64,000 bases of DNA, from NCBI RefSeq assembly GCF_015832195.1, contig NC_052017.1:105244429-105308428 (forward strand), read 5' to 3'. Positions 25,101 to 62,778 of the stretch are shown one piece after another. A model generated the notes under the pieces. That model was given only the letters and a program-made list of their open reading frames with translations, had not been told where the DNA came from and made no database searches. The translations under genes and the position numbers were made by a program. The stretch comes from Motacilla alba alba. Taxonomy: Eukaryota > Chordata > Aves > Passeriformes > Motacillidae. How positions within the stretch are numbered: position 1 is the stretch's first letter; each line of letters starts with the position of its first letter.

Positions 25101-28100
25101 AGGTTAGGATCAGAATGTACAAACCACTCTTCCTTTTAAAGAGTATGCATTTAAGTACAGCAAATGGAATCTGTGTATTTAGAATTACAGTACTAGAGCT
25201 GGAATATTTCTACATGCATTATTTCACTTGGCTGAAAAACAAAACATGTTTTGAAGGATTTGTTTGCCTTCTCAGTGTCAGATTTTCTTTGTAGATCTGT
25301 CTACAAAGAGAAATGGATCTTTCTTTTTGACTACATGCTAGAGTGTTACACTCCATACTTACCTTTTTGGCATAAAATACTTGTTGTAGGAGAGCTGCCA
25401 GAGTTACTACTGTTCTTCACCTGATGTTCTTTTTTCTGCAGGCCCAGCTTCTGTGACAAGTCAGGCTCCTGTTCCATGTAAACTCTGTATCCTTTAAATC
25501 CTCTCAAAAAGTAAAAACCTCATTCTATGTATCAAGCAGGGAAGAAGGTAGCATTTGTTACCTTGGCTCCTTAACAGAGCAGTTTCAGCTGATTATTCAC
25601 ATGTACTTCAAGACAAAAATATGCTTCATAATGCTTTCAAAGAGTTGTAAATACTGAAGTCTAGTATAATACCACATTTCCTGATTGAGATGTGTATTAA
25701 ATTATTGAATAGGTACACTATAAAATTGAAGATATCATTCCAAGAACATAGTTCAAAGCCTCAGAAGTAAAAATGACAGTAAATGAAAGTATGTTAATGG
25801 AATCTGCTTCTCTACAGTAATGTAAATTCAGGAGAAACAATTTAGCATCAATGTTAATATAGGTGTTAAAACCTTAACATTTAGATTCTTCTTCTTGGAT
25901 TGTCTTTCAACCTGATATTATCATCAGTGCAAGTGAAGGTAAGTGGTGAGCTCTTGGACTCTACAATATTCAATATCAGGATGGCTAGTTACACTTGCAG
26001 TGCACAAAGCAGCTTAAAACTGAAGGGACTTACTAGGTATATCTGCTGAGTTGATTGCTCTTGTTAGTGTTAAATAGAGGATTATCTGTCTCTACAACTT
26101 TTCAAGGGTAATGCTGCTCTAAAATATGGGCTTAGAAAGGCAAATAAACAATCTCAATGTGTTTTCATTTAAGAGTGGAAAAGTTGTAAGTCTAGGCTAT
26201 ACTGTCAAGACAATTCACTTTGTTCACTCCTTCAAATCAAGGTTACCTCTGGAGTCTTCAAGTGAAACTTGAACCTGTAGTTAACCTCTTGCTAGATAAA
26301 GGAAAACTAATGGATTTCCTTCTCCAAAGAAAAGAATGCAAAATGGTTATCCTGTCTGTATGCTCTCAAAGTAAGTTCAAGTGTGTTTTTTGTATCTTGA
26401 AAGTACAATATTGCTTATTCATACTCACCCAAGTTAGCTTAGCTGTTCTCAGATATGAGATCACCTCTGAAGCTGCTTTGTTCCTTGGGATGTCATTGGC
26501 CTCAATGACCCTCAGTCACTATTCTGAAGGAATGTAACAGCATGAAAAATTTAACTTCCTCCCACTTCAATTGAAATACACCTGACATGATTGAAAGTAT
26601 TTCTTAAAAGTTAAAAATTAGATAGAGAATTGAGATCACCTTTTGAAAAAGGCAACATTCAGGTGCCTGGTTATTTCTCCTCATAGTTCTTTCTTTTTAT
26701 CTTTTCAGTGCTCAGTGAGCCAGAGAGAGGATCACTGTCTGTGATTGCAACTGTTTTTGACAAACTGAATCATGAATATAAGAAGTATTTGGAAGCTGAG
26801 CAAAGCTATACAATGGTAAACCATGTTACCTATAGCAGCTTACAGAGACAGGACAATGCTCTTTGCTTTTTAGGTGGCATCAAGGTGAAGGCATGCTCCT
26901 TTCTACTTAGGAAATTTGGGCTTACCTCAAAAGGTCCTGATTGCCTCACTCTCACAAGTGTACCGTGGAAAATGCACTAAGACCCCCACTTGACACTTGT
27001 GTGGCAGGTGCTGCATAGCTCAATCTCCAGTGTGATGAGTTAAAATACCCCAGTGTTTGAAGCAGAGAGAAGGTAGAAGCTGAAAAAGCAACTCTGAATC
27101 AGTACCTACTACCTTGGTTTCCAAAGGACTGATTTCACTGCACACTGAATCATGGCATAACAGGCAGTTCTGATACATCTCAGTTACTTCTAAGTAACCA
27201 AATTCAAGCACAAACTCAGAGTGCAATCACATACTCAAAACTCTTCTAAACCTGAGGGCCTGTGTCAGTGTAGTTAGATTGATCTCCTGGCTTTGAGGTA
27301 TATAAGAGCAGCTGTATTTATATAACTTTAAAAAGCAGTTGTAAATTTAGTATGAAAGCCCCACTGAACAAGGTGCATCTAATAAAACATGACCACAGGT
27401 ATGAATTTCCTTGTTAACACAAGTTTATAGTTGTGTTTGAAACAGAAAACAGTCTGTACAACTGAGACTGACTCAGAACTGTACTACACTAGTTTTCTTT
27501 TTAAAAGACTTTTTTTTCTCCTAGGTGGTAGAAACTGGCCTGAGTAGAAGTAATCCACTCCTGAAACGTCCTGTCCGCACCCAAGCAGTTATTGATCAGT
27601 CTGATATGTACACACATGTTTTATCTGTTTTTACAGAGAAAAAGGTAAGTTAATTTTAAGGGCTAATGAAATACATTTAAGAGCTAATCTGGCAGCAGTC
27701 TCAGATCAGCCAACATAAGTTGATGGCTTGAAATTGGCTGCAGGAAGCTTTGTCAGGACTAGGGTATTTTGATGCCTATTTTTATGGGGTTATTAATAGA
27801 GAAGCCATGCAAATTCCACCTAACACTTGCTTCTTTGTCCAGGAAGCACCTCACAAGTTCACTATAGCTGTCTTGATGGAATACATTCGCTCTCTCAACC
27901 AGTTCCAGATTGCAGTTCAGGTAAATCACTTATGTGCTAAGTACATTACCCCACTCCATTAAATTACAGGCAGTTTTAGTCCAGTCTTGGTCTCATGTGT
28001 AAGTTCTCTATAATATTGACTTGTAGATTGTAGAAACACTTATAGAGACATGCCTTTGATTGTCTTCTTCCTTCATTCACAGCACTACTTGTATGAGCTG

Positions 28101-29510
28101 GTCATCAAAACCCTTGTTCAACACAACTTGTTCTACATGCTCCATCAGTTTCTGCAGTACCATGTGCTCAGTGACTCAAAGCCCTTGGTATGTAAGACAA
28201 GTAGCTCCAATAAGCTAGTGAGGGAGGTGGGAAGTCTTCAGAATTTTAAGGTTATTTCTACTTTTGCCCTAGGCTTGTCTCTTACTGTCCCTGGAAAGCA
28301 TTTACCCTCCTGCACATCAGCTCTCACTGGACATGTTAAAAGTAAGCATTTCTGACGCTAGTAACTCTATGTCACATGTGGCTTAGACTGGTTAAACACT
28401 CCCCTGACCAGGCTTGAAGTCATTAACTAGCATCAATCATGTACATGCATTAGAAGCATTGTCTTACAGCTATGATTGACTTCACAGAGACTTTCCACAG
28501 CAAATGATGAAATAGTGGAAGTTCTGTTGTCCAAACACCAAGTTTTGGCTGCCTTGAGATTCATCAGGGGTATCGGAGGACATGACAGCATTTCAGCCCG
28601 CAAATTCCTCGATGCAGCGAAACAAGCAGAGGATGAGATGCTTTTCTACACCATATTCCGATTCTTTGAACAAAGAAACCAGCGGTTACGAGGAAACCCC
28701 AGCTTTACACCAGGTAAGCAACAAGCAGTTTGACCAAGATACTCAGTTGTGCACTACAAATGAGCCTGTATTAGAGGATAAAAACTCTTGGCACATTTTA
28801 GCCTATATTTTCTACTCACCTTCAAGCACAGTTCCAAATTAGCTTGTCTTACTCCTTTGTCTGCTGCACCCAGGAGTAAAGAGGCTGAACTGAACATAAA
28901 CTTGCAGATGAACCTGTTTGACTTGCATTTGCTCTCACTGCTTAGGTTAGCAGAACCATTATCTCCAATTAGTGCTTCTGAAGTCAGCAAGCAGGTTGGG
29001 AAACCTTTGAGTTCAACTGTCTGTGTCCACTAATTACAAAAATTAAAGGCTTGTTTTATGCTACAGTTCTTTTTTTAAAAGCCAAGCCAAACTGCTTGCA
29101 CCAGCAACATGTTTGTACCACCAGACATTCTGTAGGTGCAGAATCCCACCCCCCACTCTTGCATCTTGACAGTAAAGGGCTCTCATGGGTGTGAATCTGC
29201 TGGCTAGATCCATGAACTAGATCAAACATTGCTTCACCTCAAGAATACCAGGTCAGGGGACTGGAAATACCTCAGTAGTCCAATGCTTTCTGTTTGTTCA
29301 ACTCTGGTACTCAAACACATTAAAGATAAGAATTAGTACCAATAAATGAAGGTAAGTGAAACTACACCATCTTGGTTCTTGGTTTGTGAGTTGTAAAGTG
29401 AACATGGAACTTTTATTTTGTCTCCTGTAGGTGAGCACTGTGAAGAACATGTCACCTTCTTCAAACAAGTTTTTGGAGAACAAGCTCTCATGAAACCCAC
29501 AACATTCTGA
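12762..29510 (+). CDS. RMC1: Regulator of MON1-CCZ1 (RAB7 exchange-factor subunit, Mic1)
   Basis: Coding exons: 12762-12989, 15617-15693, 16989-17073, 17434-17490, 18576-18662, 19856-19996, 21582-21685, 22174-22263, 22903-23008, 24321-24432, 25442-25486, 25885-25938, 26242-26370, 26709-26815, 27525-27644, 27843-27920, 28083-28187, 28273-28341, 28488-28713, 29431-29510. They total 2100 nt (699 aa plus TGA); the human protein (also C18orf8) has 657 aa. From [20 protein letters not shown] in exon 1 onward it follows the human protein closely. The N-terminal half is the beta-propeller-like part ([27 protein letters not shown]); the C-terminal part is the Mic1 helical domain ([37 protein letters not shown]). 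Known role: third subunit of MON1-CCZ1, which loads RAB7 with GTP on late endosomes and supports autophagy and NPC1-dependent cholesterol export. The excess length is an Ala/Gly/Glu-rich N terminus (residues 1-46). The ATG at 12762 is the first in-frame one and has G at +4. Its convergent neighbour is NPC1. Confidence 0.97.
13746..14415 (-). mobile_element. CR1 LINE fragment in RMC1 intron 1
   Basis: Reverse complement of a CR1 3' region of about 670 bp, antisense to RMC1. It begins with the typical tail block (GGTTGGAAAAGGTCTCTGAG read on +) and runs through TCTAATCACCCTTTCAGGGA and AGGAGAAGAGGCCAGCCCCC to CTGCTGCCCTTCTCTAGAC and CCAGGTCCTTTTCCACTGGG. It is 5'-truncated, as most CR1 copies are, and has no intact ORF. 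Confidence 0.9.
14971..15013. repeat. T-rich low-complexity tract
   Basis: Almost pure pyrimidine run of about 43 bp (T runs broken by single C) in RMC1 intron 1. It is simple sequence and is far (about 600 bp) from the exon 2 acceptor, so it is not that exon's polypyrimidine tract. Confidence 0.9.
15032..15063. repeat. Perfect 16-bp tandem duplication
   Basis: The 16-mer TCAATACGTGTCATAT occurs twice with no gap (15032-15047 and 15048-15063), shortly after the T-rich tract in RMC1 intron 1. It is a local duplication; no function is implied. Confidence 0.95.
21411..21558 (-). mobile_element. Candidate short solo LTR or retrocopy 3' end in RMC1 intron 6
   Basis: A GC- and CpG-rich block (densest at 21470-21558) stands out in an AT-rich intron. 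On the minus strand it starts TGTCACGACC and carries AATAAA (plus positions 21461-21466) followed by TTTTGTGC; a possible end AACACA lies at 21411. The TG...CA bounds and internal polyadenylation signal fit a short retroviral solo LTR. A 3' fragment of a processed mRNA copy is the alternative. No protein of a retrovirus is present. Flanking target duplications could not be made out. Confidence 0.4.
22314..22846 (-). mobile_element. Avian endogenous-retrovirus solo LTR in RMC1 intron 8
   Basis: A 533-bp block bounded by TGTGGTTTAA and CCAGGACA on the + strand. It resembles a common solo LTR of neoavian genomes: AACTCATAGGTTGAGATAA, GGCCAGTTCAGGTCTGCTG and GTCCTTGACTTAGAGTAAGC follow in order. 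Read on the minus strand it starts TGTCCTGGTTT, has a TATA-like TATATGAAG and then ATTAAA, and ends AAACCACA, so I place it on the minus strand, antisense to RMC1. No gag, pol or env sequence adjoins it. It begins 51 bp after the exon 8 donor. No clear target duplication is visible. Confidence 0.8.
24073..24220 (+). mobile_element. CR1 3'-end fragment in RMC1 intron 9
   Basis: A short CR1 tail in sense orientation: GCAGTGAGGGTGGTGAGACC, then CCAGGTTGGATGGGGCCTTG, then CCTTCCAACCCCAACCATTC and TGTGATTC, the usual CR1 terminus. An ORF covering 23890-24300 runs through it and is not a gene. Confidence 0.88.
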
Positions 29511-29541
29511 AAGACTCTTCAACTGAAATGTATAAACTTAA

Positions 29542-29547
29542 TTTATT
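29542..29547 (-). terminator. Candidate NPC1 polyadenylation signal
   Basis: AATAAA on the minus strand, 519 bp beyond the NPC1 stop codon. The minus strand shows a GT-rich element (TGTTGTGGGTTT) about 35-45 nt further on, as expected downstream of a cleavage site. It is the first canonical hexamer after the NPC1 stop. Cleavage here would end the mRNA close to the RMC1 stop codon. Confidence 0.5.
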
Positions 29548-29588
29548 GCATTTAAGTAGATTTTTGAACTACAAAATTGCTATTTTAT

Positions 29589-29594
29589 AATAAA
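29589..29594 (+). terminator. Candidate RMC1 polyadenylation signal
   Basis: AATAAA on the + strand, 78 bp after the RMC1 stop codon and the first canonical hexamer there. Cleavage about 15-25 nt on would give a very short 3' UTR of about 100 nt. Longer forms that run antisense into NPC1 are possible. Confidence 0.6.
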
Positions 29595-30065
29595 GTATAT
29601 ACAAGACATTTTGGCAAATAGTACTAAAAATATTACAACTTGTGATGGCTTCCCCCTAAAAATAGAGACAAAAATTGCATTGACCTGCATTTAAAATTAG
29701 TGTCAGTGGTTTAGCAGTCCATTCTCATACACATCACCTCAATTTCATTGACAAAATGCTATTCAACTCTCACTACAGCTGGTTTAGGTTTCTGAAGGAA
29801 AACGATGCAACCTCTTGAAAACAGAAGTGTTTTAGTAATCTTATTAACACATTTAGTTTTATAATACTGTTACTTGAGCCACACTTAGCATTTCCTGAGT
29901 TTAAAGCTATGTCCAAAGCTGCAGCTGGTATCTTCTAGTTGAATCTGTGCAGGAGTCAAGTCTGTGGTGGTTACAGTGTGATAGTCATAGAACATTGCTG
30001 CGCTTCAGTTCTTAGGAGTTGGGCCTAAGCCACAGTTCAGGCAGTCCACTGAACACTGTTAAAAA

Positions 30066-56413
<26,348 letters not shown>

Positions 56414-56696
56414 GGCGGCGCGGGCTGGAGCGCGGATGACCGGCAGGCGCTGTGGGCAGCAGCACGGAGCGGCAGCGGAGGGAAACAGGAGGAGGGCGGC
56501 GAGGCAGCCGCGCCAGCGCAGTCTGGAAGGGCCGCTCTCGCCTACCTGGGCGGAGCCGCCAGCCCCTTCGAGGAGAGGCCGATGGCCGCCCCAGCGCCGC
56601 CGCCAACCGCGACCGCCGGCCCGCCCCCGGCACCGCCTCCCCTCGCACGACCGAAACAGGAACACCCTCCTCGATACCACCTCCACCCTCACTGCC

Positions 56697-56818
56697 TGCC
56701 CAGAAACACCGCCCCTGGCACCGCCTTCCCCGGCTCCGTTTGCCCAGAAACACCGCCCCTGGCACCGCCTTTCCCTTCACCGCCCTCCCAGAAACACCGC
56801 CCCCGGCACCGCCGCTCC
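56697..56818. repeat. Minisatellite of about 45 bp, 2.7 copies, in the NPC1 promoter
   Basis: CCCAGAAACACCGCCCC/TGGCACCGCC recurs at about 56699, 56743 and 56788. Two full units of 44-46 bp and one partial unit are seen. Each unit carries a CACCGCCCC-type GC box, a binding site type of SP1/KLF factors. It lies roughly 285-405 bp upstream of the NPC1 start codon. Confidence 0.85.
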
Positions 56819-57319
56819 AGCGCGGCCTGCCCAGGGGGCGGTGGGTCCGTCACGCCACGGCCGCTCCGCGCCGCACAAGGCAAGGCGGTGGGGCGATGCT
56901 CTGTGGGACCCCGGCGGGAAGCTCATCTCGGTGTGGGAACGGAGCTGTGCCCCTCCAGGATGGACCATCCCGCCCAAGCTGCACTGGCAGCCGGGCGGCA
57001 GCATCGTCCGGGCGCGGGAGTGTTAACCGCTTAGTTTGTAAATAGCACAAGTCGCTTAAAAAAAACTTTGGATTTGAGAGTAGCGCCTTAATTTGGCCTC
57101 AAAGTCACCGATTGGTGATTTCTAAGAACCGCGTGCCGCGGGGGTGCAATCAGATGCAATGATCGGGGGCCCGGGCTGCCCGGCCAAGGGCCGCTGTCCC
57201 GGGGCTGTGCCCGCTGCCCGGTCCGCTCCCGGGTCCAGCTGACACCGCGTGGCCTGAGCGCTGTCGCAATCAGCAATTCTGGGAGTGCTGGCTGCGCTCT
57301 GCCAAAGCTATCTGCGTGT

Positions 57320-57359
57320 TTGGGCTCTGTTACCTTGGGCTCTGCTTGTTTGGACTCTG
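57320..57359. repeat. Three 10-mers at exact 15-bp spacing
   Basis: TTGGGCTCTG occurs at 57320 and 57335, and TTGGACTCTG at 57350. The spacing is exactly 15 bp, so this is a short tandem repeat with diverged linkers at the upstream edge of the NPC1 CpG island. Confidence 0.85.
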
Positions 57360-57739
57360 GGATCATTTCGGGACCTGGTTGGGCGGAGGCACAATAAAAG
57401 CAGGGCGTGAGGCATTCCCGTGCATGCAGTCTCTAATTTCCCCACCTCTCTATTGCCTTCCTCGACAGGTAACTCGCATTGCTGTGCTGGAATAAAACAT
57501 GTAATGTAGCTGATGTTGCCATCTGCTGACGGAAACGCAGACCAGTCTGGGTGTCAGAGTCAGACTGACTCGGGCTGGCGTGTTGGCCGGCAGCCTCGCC
57601 GGGGTCACGTAATCCGACTTTGCGCTGAGGGTAGAACCTTGTTAGAGCAGGTGGCTCAGGGAATTGTCCGGCTATTAATAGCTTCAGAGATGGAGATTTC
57701 ACAGCTTCCTCGGACAAACTCTTCCACTGAGTGACCACG

Positions 57740-58390
57740 CTTGGAGTAAAATGTTTTTCCTGTATCTAAAGAGATTTTCCTATGTTCCATCTGGAGACTG
57801 TTGCTTCTTATGCTGTCGTGGTGCCTGACTGAGAAGAGTGTGACTCCTCCTTCTCCACATCCTCCCGTTTGGTAGCTGCAGTGATTAGTAAAATGTCCCT
57901 ACAGCCAGCTTTCTGCTTCGGGCTGTCCAAACACACCTCACAGCTCCAGCAGCCCCAGCTGTTGGGATGGCAGTAAAATAGATTTTGCTACAATATGTCA
58001 GTATCTTTTGTTTGTTTGCTTCCTTTTTTTCTTCCCTTTTTTGTTTTTGGGGTTTTTTGTTTGTTTGGGTTTTTTGGGTTTTTATTTGGGGGGGGGGGGG
58101 GGGTTGTTTGGTTTTTTGGGTTTTTTTTCTTGTTTGTTCTGGGGAGCCTAAACCTGAGCACAGCACTCCAGCTGTGGTCTGACATGTCCCAAAGAGAGGA
58201 AGAACCCTAACCCTTGACCTACTGACCACCTTCTTGCTGATGATGCAGCTTGCTGACTCATGTTCAGCATTTCGCCCAACCACCCCGTTCTTTTCTTCCA
58301 AACTGTTTTCCATCTAGCCACTGCACAGCTTGTACTTTTCTGTGGGATTACTCCACCCTAAACGCAAAACTTGGCATTTGGCAAACAAAG
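57740..58390 (-). mobile_element. Old CR1 fragment interrupted by GT-rich simple sequence
   Basis: Two blocks look like diverged CR1 in reverse complement. The right one (58143-58390) has GAGCACAGCACTCCAGCTGT, then CTTGCTGATGATGCAGC, then GGGATTACTCCACCCTAAA. The left one (about 57740-57960) is weaker. Between them sits the T/G-rich tract of 57975-58140. The left block is uncertain. Confidence 0.6.
57975..58140. repeat. T/G-rich simple sequence with a G16 run
   Basis: About 165 bp of T runs alternating with G runs on the + strand, including 16 consecutive G at 58088-58103, with further GGG and GGGG groups on each side. This is strong G-quadruplex-type sequence. Lengths of such runs are often misread, so the exact count is unsure. 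Confidence 0.85.
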
Positions 58391-61300
58391 CTAGAGTAGT
58401 TAAAGTTATATTGTGTTTTAATTTTCATGCCATAAATAATAAATTTATTCAGGACTATGCAGTGCGATCCTAGAAGCAGGAGAACTAGTTCCAGGCACTC
58501 CACTTAAGCAGAGAATTCAGTGGGCATAGCTTGCATAGCTGCAAGGTAAAAAAATGCAAGAACCTTGTTTCAGTGCTTGTGAAAAAAAAATGCGAAGGAT
58601 AGCAAAACTGACTGAACAGAAATGGTATTTTCTTTCTGTATTAATTACATATTGAATAAGTGATTTAAGAACGAGAGCTGAGAGAGAACCAATGTACAGT
58701 GTTGTGGAACAAGCAAGAGGAAAGCTACTGCAAGGACAACTTTCACCATAAAATAAAGTCCATAACATCACCCTTGTATACCACCTGCAGCACAAAGAGA
58801 GAGAAGAGGTAGTATTGTAGTATTTGCCTAACTCTCTTGCAATTATCTCTTGAAGGCTGACTAAACTTACACTGTTACTCCAGTGTGAATCAGTTACTCT
58901 GAGCGATCCCTCAGAGTGCTGCCTTTTTGCACTTGCAAGCTAAAGTGGTGTAGGTATGAAGACCAATTAACAAACACTGAAATCTTGTGCAATGACAGAT
59001 GCTGAAACTCAGACAAGTATCTGTTTTTATGTGACCTCTATACCAGGTGAACAGAGCAAGGTATGCCTTCAGTCCTGCTGCAGCCATTGGTCTTGGTCAT
59101 GGCTCTGGGCCAGATTTGGGGGATGAGGATGCAGACCTACACCTAGCAGCTCGTGGGCATTTAAGCACAATCGCAGGAGTGGTATCAGTGACAAAGCTGG
59201 CACCATTGACTGTGTCACCTTAAGGTTATCTCGTTCTTTGTGGGCAGGGAAAAAGTAGCCCAGAATAGTTAACCCAGGTCAATATGCTGACAGCATCTCA
59301 TTGCCTTGTCTGTGATACCCACGGCCCAAAAGAGAGCATTCTCATTCCTTCCTGCTCCATCAGAAGGACATTTATCAAGTTATGTTTTATAAAGTTCCCT
59401 TTTAAACCCAGGATTATGCATAACTGTTACGGACTTGGAAGGTTTATGGGAAACACTCATGCACTCAGCAGCGTATACAAAACAAGTTTTTCCTGCCTGG
59501 AAGAAGAACCTGCTACTAATTCATTGAACAAGTCCTTTAATTGTCCATTAGGATCAAATCAGCCCTTTTCCTCACTGGATACCCTGAATGGTGTAAATTT
59601 GCCTGCTGGAAAGCTCATGTGAAATAACTTAGTTGTGTTCTGTGTCTTTGATGGAAAGCCAGGACTGTTGCCTGCAGAGGTATGGGCTTTACTGTGTGTC
59701 CATCCCTTTATTCAATGCAGAAATGGAACCTGTGTTACCACTTCCAGTAGAAACTGAACACCTAGTGATAATGACCTTGCAATTTCTATATGGCAATCTG
59801 TCTGTCGAGTTACTTGTGCCTACCAATGGAAACAGAGTACGTGACTGTTTTGCAGCAAAAATCAATTAAAATGTCTATTGCTGTTTATTCTCCATAATTT
59901 ATAATGAGCCTTTATTATTTCTATTGCAATAACACCCAGAGGCACTTGCAAGGACTGGGAGCTATGGTAAGCAACACCCTGCACAAGCACATGGGAAAGT
60001 GGGATGTTCTCCTTGCGGATGTATTGCAATCTGTGTGCAGACAAGCTGCAACAGGCGAGTGAGAAGTTTCACCCAGTTTCTCATATGTCTGGTTTTCGTA
60101 GACTCACTCAGACAAAACCGCTGTAGCTTGTTCCAAGACTGTTTCTCCAGCTAAACCAGAATAACGCTAGTACCAAACAAACCTGGTGTTTCCTATTTGG
60201 TGTTATAAACTATTTGTATTCTTTTGATCAGCTCTCATTTGTCTGCCTCCCCCAGCTGTGAAGGCCTGCTGGCTTTTAATTATACACAACTCAAAGTACC
60301 TGTCATTTTGGTCAGATGCTCTTGGCTTTGGAATAACCATGTGGCATCAAATCAGAGTGAGGGGGCTGAGAGCAATGTGTCTGATGCTGCCAGTACTCAC
60401 TTAAATATGCAAGTAGCGAGTCAGGTGATGCTTAATCAAGTCTGTTTATCATCTTTTCATCTTTTTATCTGCCCTAGTGTATTTTGCTCTACTAACTTGT
60501 GCCAGTGTGTCCTTATTTAACCTTCAACAGTTCTTAAATCACATCCTTTCTGCATTTATCACTGAAGTCATTGAAACTTGTTAAATTTTTATTACACTTA
60601 GGTAAAATTATTTATTGCATTCTAACAAAAGCTTGGGACTTGAATTGAATCAACACAAGGTATGTTCCAGCTTTGCTACAAACTTGCAGGATGAAGTGGG
60701 CAGGTCCCAATCTAGCCAGCGTGATTTCCTCTTCTATAAATAGGTGCCAATTGCGTGGCAATATGTGACACAAGAGCTCCAAAACCAAGTCTCAACCACT
60801 GAGCTGTTGGAGGAAAACACTGTAGAAGTGCAGCTTACTATTGCAGTGGAGTCTGCAGACACTCTGCACTTATTGCTGTGAGCAAATATGTGCAGTGTGT
60901 CCTCATGCCAGACACGGCACATAAGCTCTGAAATGCTGACAAATTCGAATTTTGACCTACTAAAAGCAGTGTATGGTTTGCCTGACCATCAGGTCACTGA
61001 ACCCTTATAGCACCATGCTGCCACATGGTGACAATTTGCTGTCCAAGTGGAGAATATGGGCAAAACTGTCACAGAGGAGTGCCTAAGGGCACTACCAAAA
61101 TCTGATTTGTCAGGAAGGAGATGGGCTTCTGAACTACAATTCACCTGAGGAACAGACTGATTTTGATTCAAAGATGTTCTGTCAGTTTTATATCAGTTTG
61201 TCCCAGTGAGTAGGGTCTGATGCAGTAGCATGGCCAAGGCACCACCTGCAGAAACCATTCTTGGAGTCTTCAGAAAGCGGAATAATTCTTCTGCCTCTTA

Positions 61301-62721
61301 TGCAATATATTCCAGGCAAGCAGATCATGAGGCCATGATATCACTTTTCCAAGGGGATTATGAGAACCTGTATCCATATGCTGGATGTATGTGTACATGT
61401 ACATGCATATATCATACCAGAGCATATCTGTGCAATCCGTATAAAACTGCAGAGTGTTTCAGCTCTGCGCTGTAGGTTATTGGCATGCTCCATCTGTGCA
61501 TCCAAGCCATTTGCCATCGCAAAAAGTTGTGTCCCATGTTCCTTCCTCACTTAGCTGTGCTCCCCAACAGCACATGCCAGATCACTCTGCTGATCCTTCT
61601 TCCCTGGCAAGGTACAGCACTGTGCAGCTCTGGTGCCAGTTCTGAACCAACGGACTTGACATTAAAGCATTAGTCCAGTTAAAATGCCTTCTCAACATTG
61701 TGAGAGCAAAATGGATTATCTAGAGACAGCGTAGGTATGTGTCTCAGATTTCATCTTGCCACAGTTGCTAGGCAGATGGTCCTGTTATTGATCCCATGAG
61801 AGTTAGCATCTCTTTAAGTCACAGAGGAGGTGAAGCAAAAAGTGTATTGATTCATATATTTCAAGATCAAAGGGACTATTATGATTACATGATGTTAGTT
61901 CCTGTATGTCGTATAGTTTCATCCAGTAATTCCTGCATCAAACAAAATGTTTCAGCTGCTACACATCTTTCAGAATGAAAAGTAATTGGTAGGGCTTGTT
62001 TTACTCAAACGATGAAGGAGCCATCTCAACAATTTGTTTCTGAAAGAATTATCCTCAGTCTTGAAAATCTACAGCTTGAAGTTTGAATTTGTCTAGTTTC
62101 AGACTCTTGATAGAGTTTTGATATGCTTTCATATGCAAAATTAAGATTTTCACTCCCAGAAATCATCCTTTGTAGTGATGTAGGCCATAAACAAGTCACA
62201 ATACTTTCCCTTTATATTCTCTGAATAGAGTGAGATGCTTTATTGAGTTATGGCCGAAGGAATTTTTGATGATGAGCTACTCAAAATGTAGCTCATCACA
62301 ATAGAAAATTGTATGAATAAGGCAAAAAGCCTGGGATATCAAACACAGTGAAAATATGTCAAAATATGGGCTTCAGTGTAGACTTTTTCCTTTTTTATAA
62401 TGCACATAATCCACTGCACACCATAAGAATCATATCAACAAGGTGTTGGTTTTTTTAGCTGAAATACATCAGATCAGTGTAAGGGCCAGTTTTACATCTA
62501 GGAATAAAACAGAACCACCCAGACATGTTTGACTAATTAAAAGTACTGTCTTATTCCTTTGGTTCCTAATGTTACTTTTTATAATCTTCCCTTCGGAGAG
62601 ATCTGACCTAATGGATGTTAATGTAAAGGGAACTTTGTCAGTGATGTCTGGATCTTTGAAATAAACTTTATTATGTTATGCTAAATTAATAAATTGAGTT
62701 TTCCTGTTCCCAAGACACACT

Positions 62722-62778
62722 ATTTTTTTTTTTACTTTTTTTCTACTTTTTCTTTTTTTTTTTTTTTTTTTTTTTTTT
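62722..62778. repeat. T-rich tract ending in T26
   Basis: T runs broken by single A or C, ending in 26 consecutive T (62753-62778). It could be the complement of a poly-A tail of a retroposed sequence, but I recognise no element to its left on the minus strand. The run length is unsure. Confidence 0.85.

Larger units (their letters stand above)
29511..30065. other. Tail-to-tail 3' UTR region between RMC1 and NPC1
   Basis: Only 555 bp separate the RMC1 stop codon (29508-29510) from the NPC1 stop codon (30066-30068, minus strand). The interval must hold both 3' UTRs or most of them, and it carries one good polyadenylation hexamer for each strand (separate entries). No ORF or RNA gene is seen. 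Confidence 0.85.

Noticed and set aside
57088..57366. 92-codon minus strand open frame upstream of NPC1
   Set aside because: It runs through the 15-bp tandem repeat and CpG-rich promoter DNA; no domain and no family resemblance.
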